DNA of 64,000 bases from Oxalobacteraceae sp. CFBP 8761 (GTDB lineage: Bacteria; Pseudomonadota; Gammaproteobacteria; Burkholderiales; Burkholderiaceae_D), in assembly GCA_014841595.1 (NCBI GenBank), contig JACYUE010000001.1, forward strand, positions 909,654-973,653, read 5' to 3'. Below, piece by piece: positions 26,521 to 36,653 of the stretch (position 1 is its first letter; each line of letters starts with the position of its first letter). Position numbers and translations under genes: made by a program. Under the pieces are notes generated by a model. It was given only the letters and a program-made list of their open reading frames with translations, was not told the origin of the DNA and searched no databases.

Positions 26521-27193
26521 TGCGTTTGTCCATCGTGTTCTTGAGCCAGTCGGCAAAGCGTGTGGCGGGGATAGTGCCTTGTCCGGCGCCCGTGCCTGCA
26601 CCCAGGTCGACGTCCTGGCGCGGCATCGTGTGCAGCGCGTTCACGCGGCCCGGGGCGGCGCCGACGACGATCCACTGGTCGCCCACTTCCACCACCATGA
26701 TGCGTTCGCGTCCGCCGATATTCAGCGCCCCGACCACGCGCAGGTTGGCCAGACCGCCGCCCGGCTTGGGGCCGTAGCGCTTGAGCAGCCAGGCCAGGCC
26801 GATCAACAGGCCCAGCACGAGCAGCAGCGCGAAAATTGTTTGCAGCAGGCCGGCCGCGCCGGAGCCGCTGGAGGCCGGCAGCGCGACTTGCGGCGGCGGG
26901 CGCATCGGCGTGATGGCAGGGGCGGTGGTCGTGGTGGATGGCGCCGGCGTGGCCGCTGTCACTGCCGCAGCTTCTACAGGTTCTGCAGGCACGGCAGCAT
27001 CGCCCGGCAGCGCGGCAACCGGCGGCGCGGTCACGGCGGGCACCGTGGCCGGCGCCGGTACCGCGGGTGTCGCCGGCCGGCCGGTGGTGGTCTCACTGGC
27101 TGGCGCCGCCTGCTGCGCCAGCGCGAGCGGCGCCGCCAGCAGCAGCGCCGCAATGGTCGAAAAATAGCTGGCGGCGGCGCGGCGTGCGGTCAT
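26510..27193 (-). CDS. fliO: FliO, export gate assembly protein
   Basis: Membrane factor that helps assemble the FliP ring. The 227-residue protein has a signal-like N-terminus ([14 protein letters not shown]), then about 80 Ala/Pro/Thr-rich residues, one membrane helix ([22 protein letters not shown]) followed by [10 protein letters not shown], and the FliO cytoplasmic domain ([28 protein letters not shown]). The long low-complexity periplasmic linker is larger than in enterobacteria. It overlaps the fliN stop by 4 bp. Confidence 0.92.
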   Translation of the reverse strand: MTARRAAASYFSTIAALLLAAPLALAQQAAPASETTTGRPATPAVPAPATVPAVTAPPVAALPGDAAVPAEPVEAAAVTAATPAPSTTTTAPAITPMRPPPQVALPASSGSGAAGLLQTIFALLLVLGLLIGLAWLLKRYGPKPGGGLANLRVVGALNIGGRERIMVVEVGDQWIVVGAAPGRVNALHTMPRQDVDLGAGTGAGQGTIPATRFADWLKNTMDKRNAS

Positions 27194-27633
27194 TTATTGA
27201 GTTTGCGAATCCGCTCGGATGGCGTGATGATGTCGGTGAGCCGGATGCCGAACTTGTCGTTCACGACCACCACCTCGCCCTGGGCAATCAGGCAGCCATT
27301 GACGAGCACGTCCATCGGTTCACCCGCCAGGCCATCGAGCTCGACGACCGAACCCTGGGCCAGTTGCAGCAGGTTCTTGATGGCGATCTTGGTGCGGCCC
27401 AGTTCGACCGTCAGTTGCACCGGGATGTCGAGGATGAAGTCGATGTCGTTCGGCGTTTCGTTGCGCGCGCCCTTGTTCGAAAAATCCTTGAACACGGCTG
27501 CGGCGGCCACCGGTGCGGCGGCCGCAGAGGACGTCTGGCGTTCGAGTGCTGCCGCTTCGGCCGCGGCCTGTTCGGCAATGGCTGCGCCCCAATCGTCGTC
27601 GATGTTTTCCTGGTCTTCCTGATTGTCGGACAT
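27190..27633 (-). CDS. fliN: FliN, flagellar motor switch protein
   Basis: C-ring component that works with FliM and FliG in switching and docks the export ATPase complex. The 147-residue protein has an acidic N-terminus (MSDNQEDQENIDDDWGAAI) and the SpoA domain (DFILDIPVQLTVELGRTKIAIKNLLQLAQGSVVELDGLAGEPMDV, VVNDKFGIRLTDII). The ATG at 27633 is preferred because GGAGAA precedes it and it starts at the conserved acidic segment. Confidence 0.97.
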   Translation of the reverse strand: MSDNQEDQENIDDDWGAAIAEQAAAEAAALERQTSSAAAAPVAAAAVFKDFSNKGARNETPNDIDFILDIPVQLTVELGRTKIAIKNLLQLAQGSVVELDGLAGEPMDVLVNGCLIAQGEVVVVNDKFGIRLTDIITPSERIRKLNK

Positions 27634-27680
27634 GGTGTTCTCCTGTGCGGCGGGCGCTGCGCGCCTCGCCAATATACCGA

Positions 27681-28664
27681 TTACTTGTTGAATGTGTCGC
27701 TATTGGCGAGCAGCTTCTCGACCTTCAGCGCGTATTGTCCGCTGAAGACGCCATAGCTGCAGTCCATCACGGGTACGCCATCGACGGTGGCCTGCACCAT
27801 CTCGGGCACCACGATCGGGATGACGTCGCCGATTTTCATGTTGAGGATTTCGTCGAAGTTGGCCTTGCCGTGACCCAGCACCGCGACCAGCTCGACTTCG
27901 GCGACCTGGATCTGCTGCGTCATCAGGCGCACCCAGCGCTTGTCGACTTCCAGCGCTTCGCCCTGCAGGCTCGAGGTCAGGGCATCGCGGATCGGCTCGA
28001 TCATTGAATACGGCATGCAGAAGTGGATCTGGCCTGACACCGAGCCCAGTTCCACCGTGAAGGTGCACGACACGACCACTTCGTTCGGCGTGGCGATGTT
28101 GGCGAACTGCGTGTTCATCTCGGACCGGATGAACTCGAATTCGACCGGGAACACCGGCTCCCACGACTTGGCGTACGCCTCGAAGATGATGTCGAGGATA
28201 CGCATGATGATGCGCTGCTCGGTCTGGGTAAAATCGCGGCCTTCGACGCGGGTGTGGAAGCGCCCGTCGCCGCCGAACAGGTTATCCACCAGCAGGAACA
28301 CGAGGCCCGGATCGAGCACCATCAGTGCCGTGCCGCGCAGCGGCTTCATGTGCACCAGGTTCAGGTTGGTCGGGACCACGAGGTTGCGGATGAACTCGCT
28401 GTATTTTGACACCCGCACCGAGCCGACCGACACTTCGGCGCTGCGGCGCAGGAAGTTGAACAACCCAATCCGCAAATACCTGGCGAAACGCTCGTTGATG
28501 ATCTCGAGCGTCGGCATGCGGCCGCGCACGATGCGCTCCTGCGTTGCCAGGTTGTAGGTGCGGACCCCCGAGGTGTCTTCAGGCGCCGAGATGTCGTCCT
28601 GATCGCCGTTGACCCCTTTTAAGAGGGCATCGACTTCTTCCTGGGAGAGGAAATTATCGGCCAT
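27681..28664 (-). CDS. fliM: FliM, flagellar motor switch protein
   Basis: C-ring protein that binds phosphorylated CheY and changes rotation direction. The 327-residue protein starts MADNFLSQEEVDALLKGVNGD, the CheY-P-binding segment; the middle CheC-like domain has NLVHMKPLRGTALMVLDPGLVF and NLFGGDGRFHTRVEGRDFT; the C-terminal SpoA domain has LGHGKANFDEILNMKIGDVIPI. Length and order in the fliL operon are normal. Confidence 0.97.
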   Translation of the reverse strand: MADNFLSQEEVDALLKGVNGDQDDISAPEDTSGVRTYNLATQERIVRGRMPTLEIINERFARYLRIGLFNFLRRSAEVSVGSVRVSKYSEFIRNLVVPTNLNLVHMKPLRGTALMVLDPGLVFLLVDNLFGGDGRFHTRVEGRDFTQTEQRIIMRILDIIFEAYAKSWEPVFPVEFEFIRSEMNTQFANIATPNEVVVSCTFTVELGSVSGQIHFCMPYSMIEPIRDALTSSLQGEALEVDKRWVRLMTQQIQVAEVELVAVLGHGKANFDEILNMKIGDVIPIVVPEMVQATVDGVPVMDCSYGVFSGQYALKVEKLLANSDTFNK

Positions 28665-28676
28665 GTTTGTCTGGAT

Positions 28677-29198
28677 TTACTGGATGATGAACGAGGTGAA
28701 TAATACGTCGGACACTTCCTGTTCGTCGCCATCTTTCTCGAAGGGTTCGGTAATGGCCGTCCGGATCTCGGTGGCGAGCTGCTGCTTGCCCTCGACGGTG
28801 CTGATCTCGGATGCCTTTTTGCTCGACAGCAGCAACAGCATGCGATTGCGCACGATCGCCATATTGTCCTTGACCAGCGTGGCCTGCTCGGCGCCCGCCA
28901 CTTGCAGCGTGAACTGCACTTGCAAATACTGTTCACCGTTTTCCGGTTGCAGGTTCACGGTGAACGACTCGATCGGCACGTACTCGGCTTTCGCGTCCGG
29001 GTTCTTCTTTTTCTTTTTCTTGTGTTCCTTGGCCGGCGCGTCTTCTTCTTCGCCATGGGCCGCTGACCCCTGCGTGAAGTACCAGCCTGCACCGGCGCCT
29101 GCGCCCAGTACCAGCACGGCGGCGAGGATCATGATGATCAGCTTTTTCTTCGAGCCGGAAGGTGCCGCTGCGGTGTCCGCTTTCGGATCAGCTTTCAT
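28677..29198 (-). CDS. fliL: FliL, basal-body-associated stator partner
   Basis: Single-span inner-membrane protein around the stator. The 173-residue protein has a short cytoplasmic start, one membrane helix (KKLIIMILAAVLVLGAGAGAGWYF), a Lys-rich stretch (HKKKKKKNPDAKAEYVPI) and the FliL periplasmic domain with ESFTVNLQP, YLQVQFTLQVAG and the C-terminal DVLFTSFIIQ. An in-frame TTG at 29216 would add six residues that nearly repeat the start; neither start has a good ribosome site. It is the first gene of the fliLMNOPQR unit, separated from fliK by a terminator. Confidence 0.93.
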   Translation of the reverse strand: MKADPKADTAAAPSGSKKKLIIMILAAVLVLGAGAGAGWYFTQGSAAHGEEEDAPAKEHKKKKKKNPDAKAEYVPIESFTVNLQPENGEQYLQVQFTLQVAGAEQATLVKDNMAIVRNRMLLLLSSKKASEISTVEGKQQLATEIRTAITEPFEKDGDEQEVSDVLFTSFIIQ

Positions 29199-29358
29199 TT
29201 TCGGATTCGCTTTCAAGATGTGTCTTTGCCGCTGGTTGGTGAGGGTTCATCATTATGGCATTGTCGTGGAAAGATGCGTCCCAGCAAGCCTCGAATAGAG
29301 GGTGGAAGCCGTGGTAATCCGTGTGATTGTTGCTGAGGCGCGATGACAGAATAGAAAA

Positions 29359-29378
29359 GGGCGGCCGCGCGGCCGCCC
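29359..29378 (-). terminator. Rho-independent terminator after fliK
   Basis: Perfect 9-bp stem (GGGCGGCCG/CGGCCGCCC) with a 2-base centre, followed on the minus strand by TTTTCTATTCT, 19 bases past the fliK stop. It separates fliFGHIJK from fliLMNOPQR, so fliL needs its own promoter in the remaining ~160 bp. Confidence 0.75.
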
Positions 29379-29397
29379 CCGGGACACCAGTGCGGCA

Positions 29398-30690
29398 TCA
29401 GGCGAACAGATCGACCATGCCATGGTCGCCGATCGAGACGGTGCGCGTACGCGGCGCGACCTCGTTCACGGCCGGCGCGGCATCCTGGCCGTCACCCGTC
29501 AGGCCACCGGCGCCGCCCTGGCCGCCCTGCGCCCGGCGGTCACTGTCCTGCTGCTGCTGGCGCTGGTCGGGCACATTGGCGTCGACCGTAGCGTTGCCGA
29601 GCGCGATGCCGCTTTCGCTCATCATTTCGCGCAGGCGGGGCAGGGCGTTTTCAAGCGCCTGGCGCACGTCGAGCTGGTCGGACGAGAAGGCGACGGTGGC
29701 CTGGTCGTTGGTCACGTTCAGCACGATCTGCACCGGGCCCAGGTCGGGCGGGTTCAGGGTCAGCGTGGCCGCTTGCTCCTTGCCGACCATGTACACGATG
29801 CGCTGGCTGACCTGGTTGTCCCAGGCCTGGGTGCCCAGGCGTGCCGGGATGCGGTCGCCCGGCATCGCCGGATTGCCCGTGGCATCGACCTTGGCCGCCT
29901 GGGCCTGCAGTGCAGCCAGCGGGGCCGGGGCTTCTTCGGCCACTGGCAGTTGCTGCTGTTGGGTCTCGCGCAGCTGGGCCTGGAACTGACCGACATCCTG
30001 CTCGCCCTGTGGCAGCGCGGTGCCGGGTGCCTGGGTGGTGCGCAGGTCGGCAGGTGCCTGCTGCACGCCGCTGGCGAGTGCCTGGCCCTTGCCGCCGGCG
30101 GCGTCCGTGTCGTCGGTGGCGCCGGTGGTCATGGCTTTCATGTTGTTGAGCGCCGTTTCGAGCGCGGTCAGCTGTGCGTCGCCTTCCGTGGCGGCACCGG
30201 CTGCGGCGGCGTCGGTGCTGATGGTGGCAGCGGCGCTGGCCGGCTGGTTCAGGCTGGCCATGAAGGCGAGCATGTCGGTGACCGGCGTGGTGGCTGCCGC
30301 TGCGGCCGCGGCCGCTTCTGCTGCGGCCGCGTCGTCGGCATCGCTTGCTGCATCTGCCGTGTTGCTGCTGGCCGCCTGCGTGGACTTGGCGTCACCGTCG
30401 TGCATTGGCGGGCGGATGGTCGAGCGGGTCGGGCCGTCGCGTACCGGATCGCGGTTGGCCGGTTTGTCGGCGTTTGCCGGTTTTGGCCCTTGCGCCGGTT
30501 TAGGTTGCGCCGCTGGTTGCGGCGGCGCTGCCGGCTGGCGCGTGGCCATTTCACGGTTCAGCGTGGCGCTGAATCCGCCAGTGCCGCTACTCCGTGCTGC
30601 GTCGGCCAGGCGATCGGGCGTGGCCGGACGCTGCGTCGTGGCGTTGGCGCCGGTGATCTGGAACGGGAGGGTGTTGGTCTGCATCGTCAT
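29398..30690 (-). CDS. fliK: FliK, hook-length control protein
   Basis: Exported ruler that sets hook length and switches export specificity through FlhB. The ~430-residue protein has a long Ala/Pro/Gln-rich N-terminal ruler part and the conserved C-terminal domain (VSQRIVYMVGKEQAATLTLNPPDLGPVQI, then LDVRQALENALPRLREMM). The ATG at 30690 (or 30684) is preferred over an in-frame one at 30756, which would overlap fliJ by 41 bp. It is the last gene of the fliF operon, followed by a strong terminator. Confidence 0.92.
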   Translation of the reverse strand: MTMQTNTLPFQITGANATTQRPATPDRLADAARSSGTGGFSATLNREMATRQPAAPPQPAAQPKPAQGPKPANADKPANRDPVRDGPTRSTIRPPMHDGDAKSTQAASSNTADAASDADDAAAAEAAAAAAAATTPVTDMLAFMASLNQPASAAATISTDAAAAGAATEGDAQLTALETALNNMKAMTTGATDDTDAAGGKGQALASGVQQAPADLRTTQAPGTALPQGEQDVGQFQAQLRETQQQQLPVAEEAPAPLAALQAQAAKVDATGNPAMPGDRIPARLGTQAWDNQVSQRIVYMVGKEQAATLTLNPPDLGPVQIVLNVTNDQATVAFSSDQLDVRQALENALPRLREMMSESGIALGNATVDANVPDQRQQQQDSDRRAQGGQGGAGGLTGDGQDAAPAVNEVAPRTRTVSIGDHGMVDLFA

Positions 30691-30715
30691 GGTGGACTCG
30701 ACTATCGACGTTGGT

Positions 30716-31159
30716 TCAGCGTTGTTTGTAACGGGCGCCACGGGCTGCGTGGTCATCCATCTGCTTCTGGTCGCGCTTGTTCTCGACCTTGAGTGCTTCG
30801 CTTGCTGCGCGTTCGTTCAGCGTGCGGTAGGACAGGCGCTTGCGCTCGCTTTCCTGCCAGGTCGTGCGCTCGAACGTCGCCTTGTTCTGCGCGTGTTTGA
30901 GCACTTCGCGCTGGCCATTCAATGCGTGGTCCAGCTTGCCGATGAAGGCAACGAAGTTGTGGTACGCGAAAGGCGTGATGCCGTCCATCTGGGCGGTGTC
31001 GAGCTTGCGCGCGTATTCGTCGCGGTAACCGACCAGCATGGCCAGCTTCTGCTCGGCGTCCTCGACCAGTTTCAGGGCCGCACCAAGCCGCTTGGCGGCC
31101 GCGTCGGAGTCGCGTTGCGCCAGGTCGATCAGTGTTTCGAGAGCGGAAGCTTGTGCCAT
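30716..31159 (-). CDS. fliJ: FliJ, export chaperone escort / ATPase stalk
   Basis: Coiled-coil protein in the centre of the FliI hexamer. The 147-residue protein is almost wholly helical (LETLIDLAQRDSDAAAKRLGAALKLVEDAEQKL, then LSYRTLNERAASEALKVENKRDQKQMDDHAARGA), the usual two long antiparallel helices with a polar loop near YDEYARKLDTAQMDG. It lies between fliI and fliK. Confidence 0.93.
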   Translation of the reverse strand: MAQASALETLIDLAQRDSDAAAKRLGAALKLVEDAEQKLAMLVGYRDEYARKLDTAQMDGITPFAYHNFVAFIGKLDHALNGQREVLKHAQNKATFERTTWQESERKRLSYRTLNERAASEALKVENKRDQKQMDDHAARGARYKQR

Positions 31160-31199
31160 GGTGAATTACATTCTACCGGCATGACGTTGCCCGCAATCA

Positions 31200-32624
31200 C
31201 TAGAATAACGTGGTCAATCGCCCCAAGCTCTCGGGAAGCGACGCGTTGTCGTGGATTTCCTGGCACAGGAATTCCTCGATCTCGGTGTTCTTGGCAATCG
31301 CCATGTCGAGCACCGGATCGCTGCCGGCCGCATACGCGCCCACACTGATCAGGTCGCGCGAGCGCTGGTAGCGCGAGTACAGCTGCTTGAGCTTGCGCGC
31401 TGCCAGCTGGTGCTCGTGCGTGGTGATCGAGTGCATGGCGCGCGAGATCGATTGCTCGATGTCGATCGCCGGGTAGTGACCGGCTTCGGCCAGGTGGCGG
31501 TTGAGCACGATGTGGCCGTCGAGAATACCGCGCGCCGCATCGGCGATCGGATCCTGCTGGTCGTCGCCCTCGGACAGCACGGTATAAAACGCCGTGATCG
31601 AGCCGCCGCCTTCGAGGCCGTTGCCGGCCCGTTCGACCAGCACCGGCAGCTTGGCGAACACGGACGGCGGATAGCCCTTGGTCGCCGGCGGCTCGCCGAT
31701 CGCCAGCGCGATTTCGCGCTGCGCCATCGCGTAGCGGGTCAGCGAATCCATGATCAGCATGACGTTCTTGCCCTGGTCGCGGAAGTACTCGGCAATCGCG
31801 GTGGCGTAGGCCGCGCCCTGCAGGCGCAGGAGCGGCGGCGAGTCGGCTGGTGCGGCCACCACGGCCGAGCGTGCGCGGCCTTCCGGGCCCAGGATCTGGT
31901 CGATAAATTCCTTCACCTCGCGGCCCCGTTCGCCGATCAGGCCGACGACGATGATCTCGGCCTCGGTGTAGCGCGCGATCATGCCGAGCAGGACCGATTT
32001 GCCGACACCGGTACCGGCAAACAGGCCCAGACGCTGGCCGCGGCCGACCGTCAGCATCGAATTGATGGCACGCACGCCGACGTCGAGCGTGTCCTTGATC
32101 GGCGCGCGGTCGAGCGGATTCACGGGGCGGGCATTCAGCGGCGCCATGTCGGACGTGCCAAGCGGCCCCAGGCCATCGAGCGGCCGGCCGGCGCCATCGA
32201 CGACGCGGCCCAGCAGCTGGATACCCACCGGCAGGTGGCGCGCGCGGTCTTGCGGCCGGCGCCGCCCGTGCGGCACGCTGCCCGGCGGCGGCAGCACGCT
32301 TTCGACGGGGAACACGCGCGAGCCGGGCACGACGCCTTCGGTGTCGCTTTGCGGCATCAGGAACAGGCGCTCGCCCTCGAACCCGACCACTTCGGCCTCG
32401 ATCTGGCCGCTGGCGGTGGGGATCGTGCAGGCCGCGCCCACGGCCAGGCGCAGGCCGACGCATTCCATCACCAAGCCCGCCACGCGCGTGACGCGGCCCG
32501 AAATCTGCAGCGGCTCGGCAAAGCTGACGAGCGTGTCGCAGTCGCGGATATACGCTTTCCAGCGCGCCGTGTGGCGGTCGTGCGAAGACACCTCGGGCGG
32601 GTGCAGGGTGGTGTGGTCGTCCAT
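31200..32624 (-). CDS. fliI: FliI, flagellar export ATPase
   Basis: Hexameric ATPase that drives export with the proton motive force. The 474-residue protein has the Walker A motif AGTGVGKS at 203-210, Walker B region [37 protein letters not shown] and the C-terminal [20 protein letters not shown] short Pro/Arg-rich insertion lies at about 111-131. The C-terminus ends [15 protein letters not shown], as in other FliI. FliH follows upstream after 1 bp. Confidence 0.97.
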   Translation of the reverse strand: MDDHTTLHPPEVSSHDRHTARWKAYIRDCDTLVSFAEPLQISGRVTRVAGLVMECVGLRLAVGAACTIPTASGQIEAEVVGFEGERLFLMPQSDTEGVVPGSRVFPVESVLPPPGSVPHGRRRPQDRARHLPVGIQLLGRVVDGAGRPLDGLGPLGTSDMAPLNARPVNPLDRAPIKDTLDVGVRAINSMLTVGRGQRLGLFAGTGVGKSVLLGMIARYTEAEIIVVGLIGERGREVKEFIDQILGPEGRARSAVVAAPADSPPLLRLQGAAYATAIAEYFRDQGKNVMLIMDSLTRYAMAQREIALAIGEPPATKGYPPSVFAKLPVLVERAGNGLEGGGSITAFYTVLSEGDDQQDPIADAARGILDGHIVLNRHLAEAGHYPAIDIEQSISRAMHSITTHEHQLAARKLKQLYSRYQRSRDLISVGAYAAGSDPVLDMAIAKNTEIEEFLCQEIHDNASLPESLGRLTTLF

Positions 32625-32625
32625 G

Positions 32626-33387
32626 TTACGGGCTCAGCCAGTCGACATTGGCGGCCAGTGCGTGGGTCAGGCGTTGCCAGCGGGCCTCGACCTGGGCATC
32701 GATCTGGTTGCTGGCCGTTTCAACGCGGCAGCCGCCGCGCGCGATTGAGCCATTCTCGACGATGCGCCAGCCACCGGTGGCCAGTTCTTCGGCCATGCCA
32801 TGGCGCACCAGTTCGGCGTCTTGCGGATTGAGCATCAGAAGGGCGGGCTGCTGCAGGATCGGCAGCTGGTTGATGGCGTCGCGCACCACCGACATGATCA
32901 GTTCGGGCCGCACGTCCAGGCCGGTGCGTACCATGCCGCGCGCAAGGCGCAGCGCGAGGTCGAGCACATCCTTGGCGATTGTCTCGTCGGCCTGCGCCAC
33001 GGCATTGCCGAAGCTGGCGGCGACCGTGCGCAATTGTTCGAGTTCTTGCATGGCGGCCTGTTCGCCCTCGGCGCTGCCGGCGGCGAAACCTTCGGCATGC
33101 CCTTCGGCGTGGCCTTCAGCGTGGCCCTGCGTGCGGCCTTCGTCCAGGCCCTGCGCAAAGCCTTCCTGGCGCGCTGCCTCGCGCATCGCTTCGAGTTCTT
33201 CGACGCTGGGCAGCATCACGTTCGGCGGCAGGCCGAGGCCGAGGCTATTGAGCGACACGCCCGCCGGCGCTGGGGGCGGGGATGGCTGCTCAGCAGCGCG
33301 CCGGGCAAGCGTGCTGGGGCGCTCGTCGCCAAACGAGGCCATCTCCCAGCGCTGGTAGGCGCTCTGCTGTTCTTTTGAAATTGCCAT
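32626..33387 (-). CDS. fliH: FliH, negative regulator / anchor of FliI
   Basis: Dimeric stator that tethers FliI to the C ring. The 253-residue protein has a FliH-type N-terminus ([18 protein letters not shown]), a glycine-repeat helix at about 84-110 ([21 protein letters not shown], a GxxxG run), and the C-terminal domain ([35 protein letters not shown]). Its ATG overlaps the fliG TGA by one base (TGATG), so the two are translationally coupled. Confidence 0.93.
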   Translation of the reverse strand: MAISKEQQSAYQRWEMASFGDERPSTLARRAAEQPSPPPAPAGVSLNSLGLGLPPNVMLPSVEELEAMREAARQEGFAQGLDEGRTQGHAEGHAEGHAEGFAAGSAEGEQAAMQELEQLRTVAASFGNAVAQADETIAKDVLDLALRLARGMVRTGLDVRPELIMSVVRDAINQLPILQQPALLMLNPQDAELVRHGMAEELATGGWRIVENGSIARGGCRVETASNQIDAQVEARWQRLTHALAANVDWLSP

Positions 33388-34391
33388 CAGACGAACGAAT
33401 CCTCTCCTTTACCACCCAGGACGATCTGGCCTTCATCGGACAGTCGCCGCACGATCTGCAGAATTTGCTTCTGCTGGGATTCCACTTCAGACAAGCGCAC
33501 GGGACCTTTCGACTCCAGGTCTTCGCGCATCATTTCGCTGGCACGCTGCGACATATTCTTGAACACCTTCTCGCGCAGATCCTGCGAGGCGCCCTTGAGC
33601 GCAATGATCAGCATGTCCGACTGTACTTCACGCAGCAGCAACTGGATACCACGATCGTCGATATCGATAATGTTGTCGAACACGAACATCTCGTCCATGA
33701 TCTTCTGCGCCATGTCGTTGTCGTAGTTCTTGATGTTGTCCATCACGGCCGATTCCTGCTCGCCGCTCATGAAGTTCAAGATCTCGGCCGCCGTACGCAC
33801 ACCGCCCAGCGACGACTTCTTGATGTGCTCATTGCCCGACAACAGCTTGGTCAGCACGTCGTTCAGTTCGCGCAGCGCCGCCGGTTGTACGCCGTCGAGC
33901 GTCGCGATGCGCAGCACCACGTCGTTGCGCAGCCGTTCCGTAAAGTTTGCCAGAATTTCACAGGCCTGGTCGCGCTCGAGGTGGACCAGGATCGTGGCGA
34001 TGATCTGCGGGTGCTCGTTGCGGATGAGTTCAGCAACCGACACCGAGTCCATCCACTTCAGGCTCTCGATGCCCGACGCGTCCTTGCCGCCGAGAATACG
34101 GTTGAGCAGCACGGCCGCCTTGTCGTCGCCCAGCGCCTTGGTCAGCACCTGGCGGATGTACTCGTCCGAATCCAGGCCCACGGTCGAGTGCAGATTGGTC
34201 TCGGTGACAAAGTCTTCGAGCACTGTGACCACCTGTTCGTGCTGCACTGCCTTCATCTGCGCCATCGCGGCGCCCAGCTTGAGCACTTCGCGCGGGCCGA
34301 GGAACTTCATCACCTCGGCCGCTTCGGCTTCGCCCAGGGCCAGCATCAGGATGGCGGCCTTGTTGGTATTGTCTTTGTCTTTATCACTCAT
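33387..34391 (-). CDS. fliG: FliG, motor switch protein, torque generation
   Basis: C-ring protein that interacts with the stator. The 334-residue protein has the N-terminal domain (KAAILMLALGEAEAAEVMKFLGPREVLKLGAAMAQM), EHPQIIATILVHLERDQACEIL in the middle, and the C-terminal torque helix region with DIDDRGIQLLLREVQSDMLIIALKG and KNMSQRASEMMREDLESKGPVRLSEV. Charged residues for stator contact are present. It overlaps fliF by 8 bp. Confidence 0.97.
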   Translation of the reverse strand: MSDKDKDNTNKAAILMLALGEAEAAEVMKFLGPREVLKLGAAMAQMKAVQHEQVVTVLEDFVTETNLHSTVGLDSDEYIRQVLTKALGDDKAAVLLNRILGGKDASGIESLKWMDSVSVAELIRNEHPQIIATILVHLERDQACEILANFTERLRNDVVLRIATLDGVQPAALRELNDVLTKLLSGNEHIKKSSLGGVRTAAEILNFMSGEQESAVMDNIKNYDNDMAQKIMDEMFVFDNIIDIDDRGIQLLLREVQSDMLIIALKGASQDLREKVFKNMSQRASEMMREDLESKGPVRLSEVESQQKQILQIVRRLSDEGQIVLGGKGEDSFV

Positions 34392-36084
34392 TTGAACCCA
34401 ACCATCCCTTGATCACGTTGGCGACGATGCGCGGATCCTTGCTTGCCAGCTCTTGCGCCATTTTCAGGTTGGCGCGGTAGCCCATGTCCTGGCGTATCTT
34501 TTCTTCTTCCTTGATCGCTTCTTCGGCTGGCGTGTCGGCGACTTCTTCTTCGGCGTTCTCGTCCTTTTCTTCTTCCTTCGGCTCTTCCGGCACGGCGGTG
34601 GCTTCGTCGAACTTCTTAATGGCCGGACGCAGCAGAGGACGCAGGAAGCGGAAGTACAGGAAGGCGATCACGGCAGCCACGAAGGCATAGCGGGCCAGGT
34701 CCTTGAACAGCGGGAAGTTCGCCGGATCGCTCCACCAGGTCGGTTCTACCACTGCCTCGGCCGGTTTGTCCACGCCGTCGAACGGCGCGTTGGTCACGTT
34801 CAGCGTGTCGCCGCGCGCCTGGTTGTAGCCCATCGCCTGCTTGACCAGCTCATTGATCTGGGCCACTTCGGCCGCGGCCAGCGGACGCACGGTCACCTTG
34901 CCTGTGGCCGGGTCGACGATGCGGCGGTGGTTCACGACCACGCCGACCGTCAGGCGCTTGATGCCGCCCATCGGGCGCTGCTCGTAGCGGATGGTCTTGT
35001 CGACTTCGTAATTCGTCGTCGAGTTCTTGCTGGTCGGGGCGCTCGGCTGCGCGCCTTCGGCCGGCGGTGCGCCTTCGATCGGCGCCGTGTTCACGCCCGG
35101 CGGCTGGTTCGACAGCGCGCCCGGCACGCCGGATGCCGCGCCGCCCGCGCCGACCACTTCCGAACTCTGCGTGCTGCGGATTGCCTGCGGCTCGGGTGGC
35201 GAATTCGGCTTGTACATCTCGGCGGCCGTATCGACTTGCGCGAAGTCCACTTCGGCGGTGGCTTCGGCGCGCACATTGCCTTCGCCGACGAGCGGCTTGA
35301 TGATCGACTCGACCTGCTTGATGATGTTCTGCTGGACCTGATCGACGTACTTGAGCTGGGTCGGATCGAGCGACTTGCCACCCGCGCCCTTGTTGCTGGT
35401 ATCGGACAGCAGCGCGCCGTTCTGGTCGACCACGGTGACGTTGCCGGTGGTCAGTTCCGGCACGCTCGAGGCGACCAGGTGGACGATGGCGCTGACCTGG
35501 CCCGGATCGAGCGCGCGGCCCGGTTGCAGGTTCAGCAGCACGGACGCGGTCGGCTTTTGCTGGTCGCGCACGAAGACGGATGGTTTTGGCAACGCCAAGT
35601 GGACGCGTGCGGCGGCGACCGAACCCAGCGACTGGATCGAACGCGCCAGCTCGCCTTCGAGCGAGCGCTGGTAATTGACCTGTTCCAGAAACTGCGAGAC
35701 GCCCAGCTTCTGGTTTTCCATCAGCTCGAAGCCGACGTTGCCGCCTTTCGGTAAGCCCTGGGCCGCAAGCTTCAGGCGCAGGTCGTGGATCTGCTCGGCC
35801 GGCACGAGGATCGCGTTGCCGCCTTCTGAAAACTTGTACTGCACACCCATCTGGTCGAGCGACGCGGTAATGGCGCCGCCATCACGGTCGCTGTAATTGG
35901 CGAACAGGATCCGGTACTCCGGCGCCTGGCTCCACATCCAGACCGCAATCATCAACGCCAGAATGAGCGCGACACCACCACCCACGGCAACGCGCTTGCC
36001 CATGGTCGTCTGGAAAAACGACGGGGTAGCGGGGGCCGGCGTGCCTGGTGGCGTGTCGATAAGGTTTTCAGCAGTTGCTGCCAT
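34384..36084 (-). CDS. fliF: FliF, MS-ring protein
   Basis: Forms the MS ring in the inner membrane, the base for assembly. The 566-residue protein has two membrane helices (about 33-52, GGGVALILALMIAVWMW; about 455-475, YAFVAAVIAFLYFRFL) flanking a periplasmic YscJ/FliF domain with YRILFANYSDRDGGAITASLDQMGVQYKF and VHLALPKPSVFVRDQQKPTASV. The C-terminus (ELASKDPRIVANVIKGWLGSNE) is the FliG-binding segment. A very acidic Glu-rich stretch follows the second helix. It starts the fliFGHIJK operon, divergent from fliE. Confidence 0.97.
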   Translation of the reverse strand: MAATAENLIDTPPGTPAPATPSFFQTTMGKRVAVGGGVALILALMIAVWMWSQAPEYRILFANYSDRDGGAITASLDQMGVQYKFSEGGNAILVPAEQIHDLRLKLAAQGLPKGGNVGFELMENQKLGVSQFLEQVNYQRSLEGELARSIQSLGSVAAARVHLALPKPSVFVRDQQKPTASVLLNLQPGRALDPGQVSAIVHLVASSVPELTTGNVTVVDQNGALLSDTSNKGAGGKSLDPTQLKYVDQVQQNIIKQVESIIKPLVGEGNVRAEATAEVDFAQVDTAAEMYKPNSPPEPQAIRSTQSSEVVGAGGAASGVPGALSNQPPGVNTAPIEGAPPAEGAQPSAPTSKNSTTNYEVDKTIRYEQRPMGGIKRLTVGVVVNHRRIVDPATGKVTVRPLAAAEVAQINELVKQAMGYNQARGDTLNVTNAPFDGVDKPAEAVVEPTWWSDPANFPLFKDLARYAFVAAVIAFLYFRFLRPLLRPAIKKFDEATAVPEEPKEEEKDENAEEEVADTPAEEAIKEEEKIRQDMGYRANLKMAQELASKDPRIVANVIKGWLGSNE

Positions 36085-36273
36085 GGTGGAGGGGCCTGGT
36101 CAAAATGGGTGGGGACAGCACGCATTATGGAGCCACCGGGCAACATTCAAACCCCGAAATAGCGGGCGTTTACGGGCCTGATTCGCAGGTCAAATTCGCT
36201 TTTGCGCTGCTATTCTGCTTTCCTGAGTGCATTTGTAGAGTTTTCTGCAAGGCGAACACAAGCGGAGGGCAAG

Positions 36274-36648
36274 ATGAGTATTGGCGGCATCGGCGGGATT
36301 GATACAAGCCGGATCCAGGCCATGATGGAGCAGCTCAAGGCGGCAGCGACCAAGGCGTCGGCAGCGCCCGAGGTGGCCAATGGCCTGGGCGGCGCGAGCG
36401 CGATCGGGGGCAAACCCACGGTCAAGCTCGATTTTGCGGAAGCCCTGCACAGCACGCTGCAGGGCGTGAGCGACCGTTCGGCCGAGGCGCAAGCCCTGAG
36501 CAAGCGGTTCACGATGGGTGACGATACGGTCAGCCTGTCGGACACGATGGTGGCGATGCAAAAATCGAGCATTGCGTTCCAGGCGACTGTGCAGGTACGC
36601 AACAAAATGATTTCCGCCTATCAGGACATCATGAACATGCAGGTGTAG
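36274..36648 (+). CDS. fliE: FliE, MS-ring to rod adaptor
   Basis: Connects the MS ring to the FlgB rod. The 124-residue protein begins MSIGGIGGIDTSRIQAMMEQLKAAA; the conserved C-terminal half reads DFAEALHSTLQGVSD, AQALSKRFTMGDDTVSLSDTMVAMQKSSIAFQATVQVRNKMISAYQDIMNMQ. The start at 36274 is fixed by GGAGGG before it. It is divergent from fliF, so expression is from the 189-bp region between them. An insertion sequence lies 13 bp beyond its stop. Confidence 0.96.
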   Translation: MSIGGIGGIDTSRIQAMMEQLKAAATKASAAPEVANGLGGASAIGGKPTVKLDFAEALHSTLQGVSDRSAEAQALSKRFTMGDDTVSLSDTMVAMQKSSIAFQATVQVRNKMISAYQDIMNMQV

Positions 36649-36653
36649 TGGGG

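Noticed and set aside
33070..33135. Tandem HAEG repeats in fliH as a possible repeat expansion
   Set aside because: Gly-spaced repeats (GxxxG) are a normal feature of FliH.
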